A stretch of DNA of 64,000 bases from Bacteroidia bacterium (GTDB taxonomy: Bacteria > Bacteroidota > Bacteroidia > B-17B0 > Aurantibacillaceae), in NCBI GenBank assembly GCA_020846025.1, contig JADLER010000128.1, positions 35,905 to 99,904 on the forward strand. Direction: 5' to 3'. The position numbers and the translations under genes were made by a program. Below are positions 62,826-64,000 of this stretch, in pieces. The notes beneath the pieces were generated by a model. That model was not told the origin of the DNA. It did no database searches and saw only the letters and a list, made by a program, of their open reading frames with translations. Numbering within the stretch: the first letter of the stretch is position 1; each line of letters starts with the position of its first letter.

Positions 62826-63851
62826 ATGAAAAAAACAATTACCAAAGCAATTTTAGCATTCAGCACTTTAGTAACCGCACACTTAAATGCACAAACTATT
62901 GTAACATTCGACAATTTTACCTTAGCCCCTGATACTTTTTATCAAGATGTAAACGGTACAGATTTTTCAGTTAATGAAGTAACCTTTCGATACGATTGGG
63001 CATCGTGGGGTTCGTGGGGAGGCGGTACAGCTTATACTAACAAAAAAGATACTATTTTTACAGCAAGCAGTACTCCACCCTATTATGCAAATTTGTATAG
63101 TAGCATAGTAGGTAGCGCATTTAGCGGGACAAATTACGCAGCTATTCAAAATGGAGCTATTATTACATTTTCAAATAATACAACGAGTCTTTTAGGTTTT
63201 TATATTTCTAATAGTACATACGCTTGGAAATCAATGAAGAACGGAGATCAATTTGCTCGTAAATTTGGAGATACTACTGGTACAGGCTCTGGAAATAGTA
63301 TTCCACAAGGCGAATATCCAGATTGGTGTAAAATTATTGTAAGAGGCTTTCAAAATGGTGCTATGCTTAATGATAGTGTTGAATTTTATTTAGCCGATTA
63401 TCGTCCTGCAGGAACTGCTAGTGATTATGTGATTAAAAATTGGCAATATGTAAATTGTGCTTCATTAGGTCAGGTAGATAGCGTGCGTATTGATATGAAA
63501 TCGAGTGATACTGGTGCATGGGGAATGAACACTCCTGGATATTTTACCATAGATAATTTTACTACTGGTAGCACTGTAGGTGTTCAAGAAATAAATAAAT
63601 TAGCTAGCTTACATTTATACCCAAATCCAACAACAAACAACATTCAATTAAATTTTGACACCAACAATTCAGAAAATGTGTCTATCACCATAACTGATAT
63701 TGCTGGCAAAACACTTTTCGATTCTACATATCAAACTAGTGTAGGAATCAACACCATCTCCATTAATACCGAATTGTATCAATCAGGTGTTTATTTTATG
63801 ACTATTCATAACAACACTACATCTAAACAAGTTAAATTTATAAAGCAATAA
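62826..63851 (+). CDS. DUF4465-like secreted protein with T9SS type A tail (candidate surface B12-binding protein)
   Basis: The 341-residue protein has a signal peptide ('AILAFSTLVTAHLNAQ') and a domain of about 220 residues matching what I know as DUF4465: 'TFDNFTLAPDTFYQDVNG', 'FRYDWASWGSWGGGTAYTN', 'SFSGTNYAAIQNG'-like core, 'ISNSTYAWKSMKNGDQF', 'DWCKIIVRGFQNG', 'VEFYLADYRP'. A type A sorting tail ends it ('LHLYPNPTTNNIQLNFD', 'SGVYFMTIHNNTTSKQVKFI'). DUF4465 proteins occur in riboswitch-controlled B12 loci of Bacteroidota, where the BtuH surface protein binds cobalamin; whether this one does is inferred. A T9SS tail in place of a lipobox is the notable difference. Confidence 0.82.
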   Translation: MKKTITKAILAFSTLVTAHLNAQTIVTFDNFTLAPDTFYQDVNGTDFSVNEVTFRYDWASWGSWGGGTAYTNKKDTIFTASSTPPYYANLYSSIVGSAFSGTNYAAIQNGAIITFSNNTTSLLGFYISNSTYAWKSMKNGDQFARKFGDTTGTGSGNSIPQGEYPDWCKIIVRGFQNGAMLNDSVEFYLADYRPAGTASDYVIKNWQYVNCASLGQVDSVRIDMKSSDTGAWGMNTPGYFTIDNFTTGSTVGVQEINKLASLHLYPNPTTNNIQLNFDTNNSENVSITITDIAGKTLFDSTYQTSVGINTISINTELYQSGVYFMTIHNNTTSKQVKFIKQ

Positions 63852-63868
63852 ATTAATAAATTTACATT

Positions 63869-64000
63869 ATGAAAGCATTATACTTTATCATCATAGCTTT
63901 AGCTCTTGTATCTTGTATAAAGGATAAACCACAAGAACCACAAAAAACAGTGGCTAATATAGCTTATGATGATAAAGTATTAGTTATTAATGAAGGTAAT
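63869..64000 (+). CDS. Lipoprotein, 5' part (possible BtuG-like beta-propeller)
   Basis: Forty-four codons are visible. The start is a lipoprotein signal ('FIIIALALVSC', lipobox LVSC with Cys16), then a Lys/Pro/Glu linker and 'YDDKVLVINEGN'. The last motif is typical of the first strand of YncE/DUF5074-type propellers such as BtuG, the surface B12-binding lipoprotein that caps BtuB. It is 17 bp after the DUF4465-like gene in the riboswitch operon, which supports this reading. The rest lies beyond the window. Confidence 0.62.
   Translation, partial: MKALYFIIIALALVSCIKDKPQEPQKTVANIAYDDKVLVINEGN

Overview
The window is AT-rich DNA from a member of the Bacteroidota. The evidence is consistent across the window: type IX secretion sorting tails of both kinds (type A 'YPNP' tails near 39.9, 59.1 and 62.8 kb; a type B gliding-associated tail at 24.9 kb), SprB-type repeats, 'QFGGP' SpoIIE phosphatases, TAnnTTTG promoter boxes in place of sigma-70 -10 boxes, and a B12 uptake operon of Bacteroidota type. 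It looks like ordinary chromosome of a free-living cell with a few accessory patches. No rRNA, tRNA, CRISPR array, transposase or phage gene was seen.

0-9 kb is mostly housekeeping: the 5' end of dxs, a PF10136 membrane protein, a selD-selU pair (selenouridine in tRNA), a small basic exported protein, purD, a pepD interrupted by one amber codon, and a rimK-rimB-like pair. 9-16.6 kb holds an internally duplicated TPR/PD40 exported protein, an S41 peptidase, and a tripartite HipB-HipS-HipT toxin-antitoxin operon behind three operator-like sites spaced exactly 40 bp apart. 16.6-24.8 kb holds an ABC-F ATPase, a ClC transporter, a patatin-like protein lacking its nucleophile serine, dnaX with an A10 slippage site whose shifted frame stops at once, a small envelope protein and purN.

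24.9-35.2 kb is one giant T9SS surface protein of about 3,400 residues. A single-base frameshift splits it, and it contains a higher-order SprB repeat with a period of exactly 1,152 bp. Upstream lie a small exported protein, a TPR-SpoIIE phosphatase and dnaG (TTG start). 39.9-49 kb has a T9SS type A protein, lysC-lysA, a GATase-like exported protein, a SnoaL-like protein and a UbiD-family decarboxylase.

48.9-56.7 kb is a signalling block: an operon yfiR-like / TPR / HAMP-SpoIIE, divergent from an ECF sigma factor overlapping a membrane protein with a TonB-like C-terminus, then a protein joining a small barrel-like N-terminus to a bactofilin-like beta-helix, and a third SpoIIE phosphatase. A glycosyltransferase and mqnE (futalosine menaquinone pathway) follow. 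The last 4 kb is a cobalamin-riboswitch operon: BtuB-type receptor, a DUF4465-like T9SS protein that may bind B12, and the start of a lipoprotein that may be BtuG-like.

The least ordinary items are the HipBST operon with phased operators, the predicted dnaX slippage, the dead-site patatin, the split giant adhesin with its 384-residue super-repeat, the barrel/beta-helix protein, and the three-phosphatase SpoIIE network. Functions are assigned from motifs read by eye; no database search was possible.
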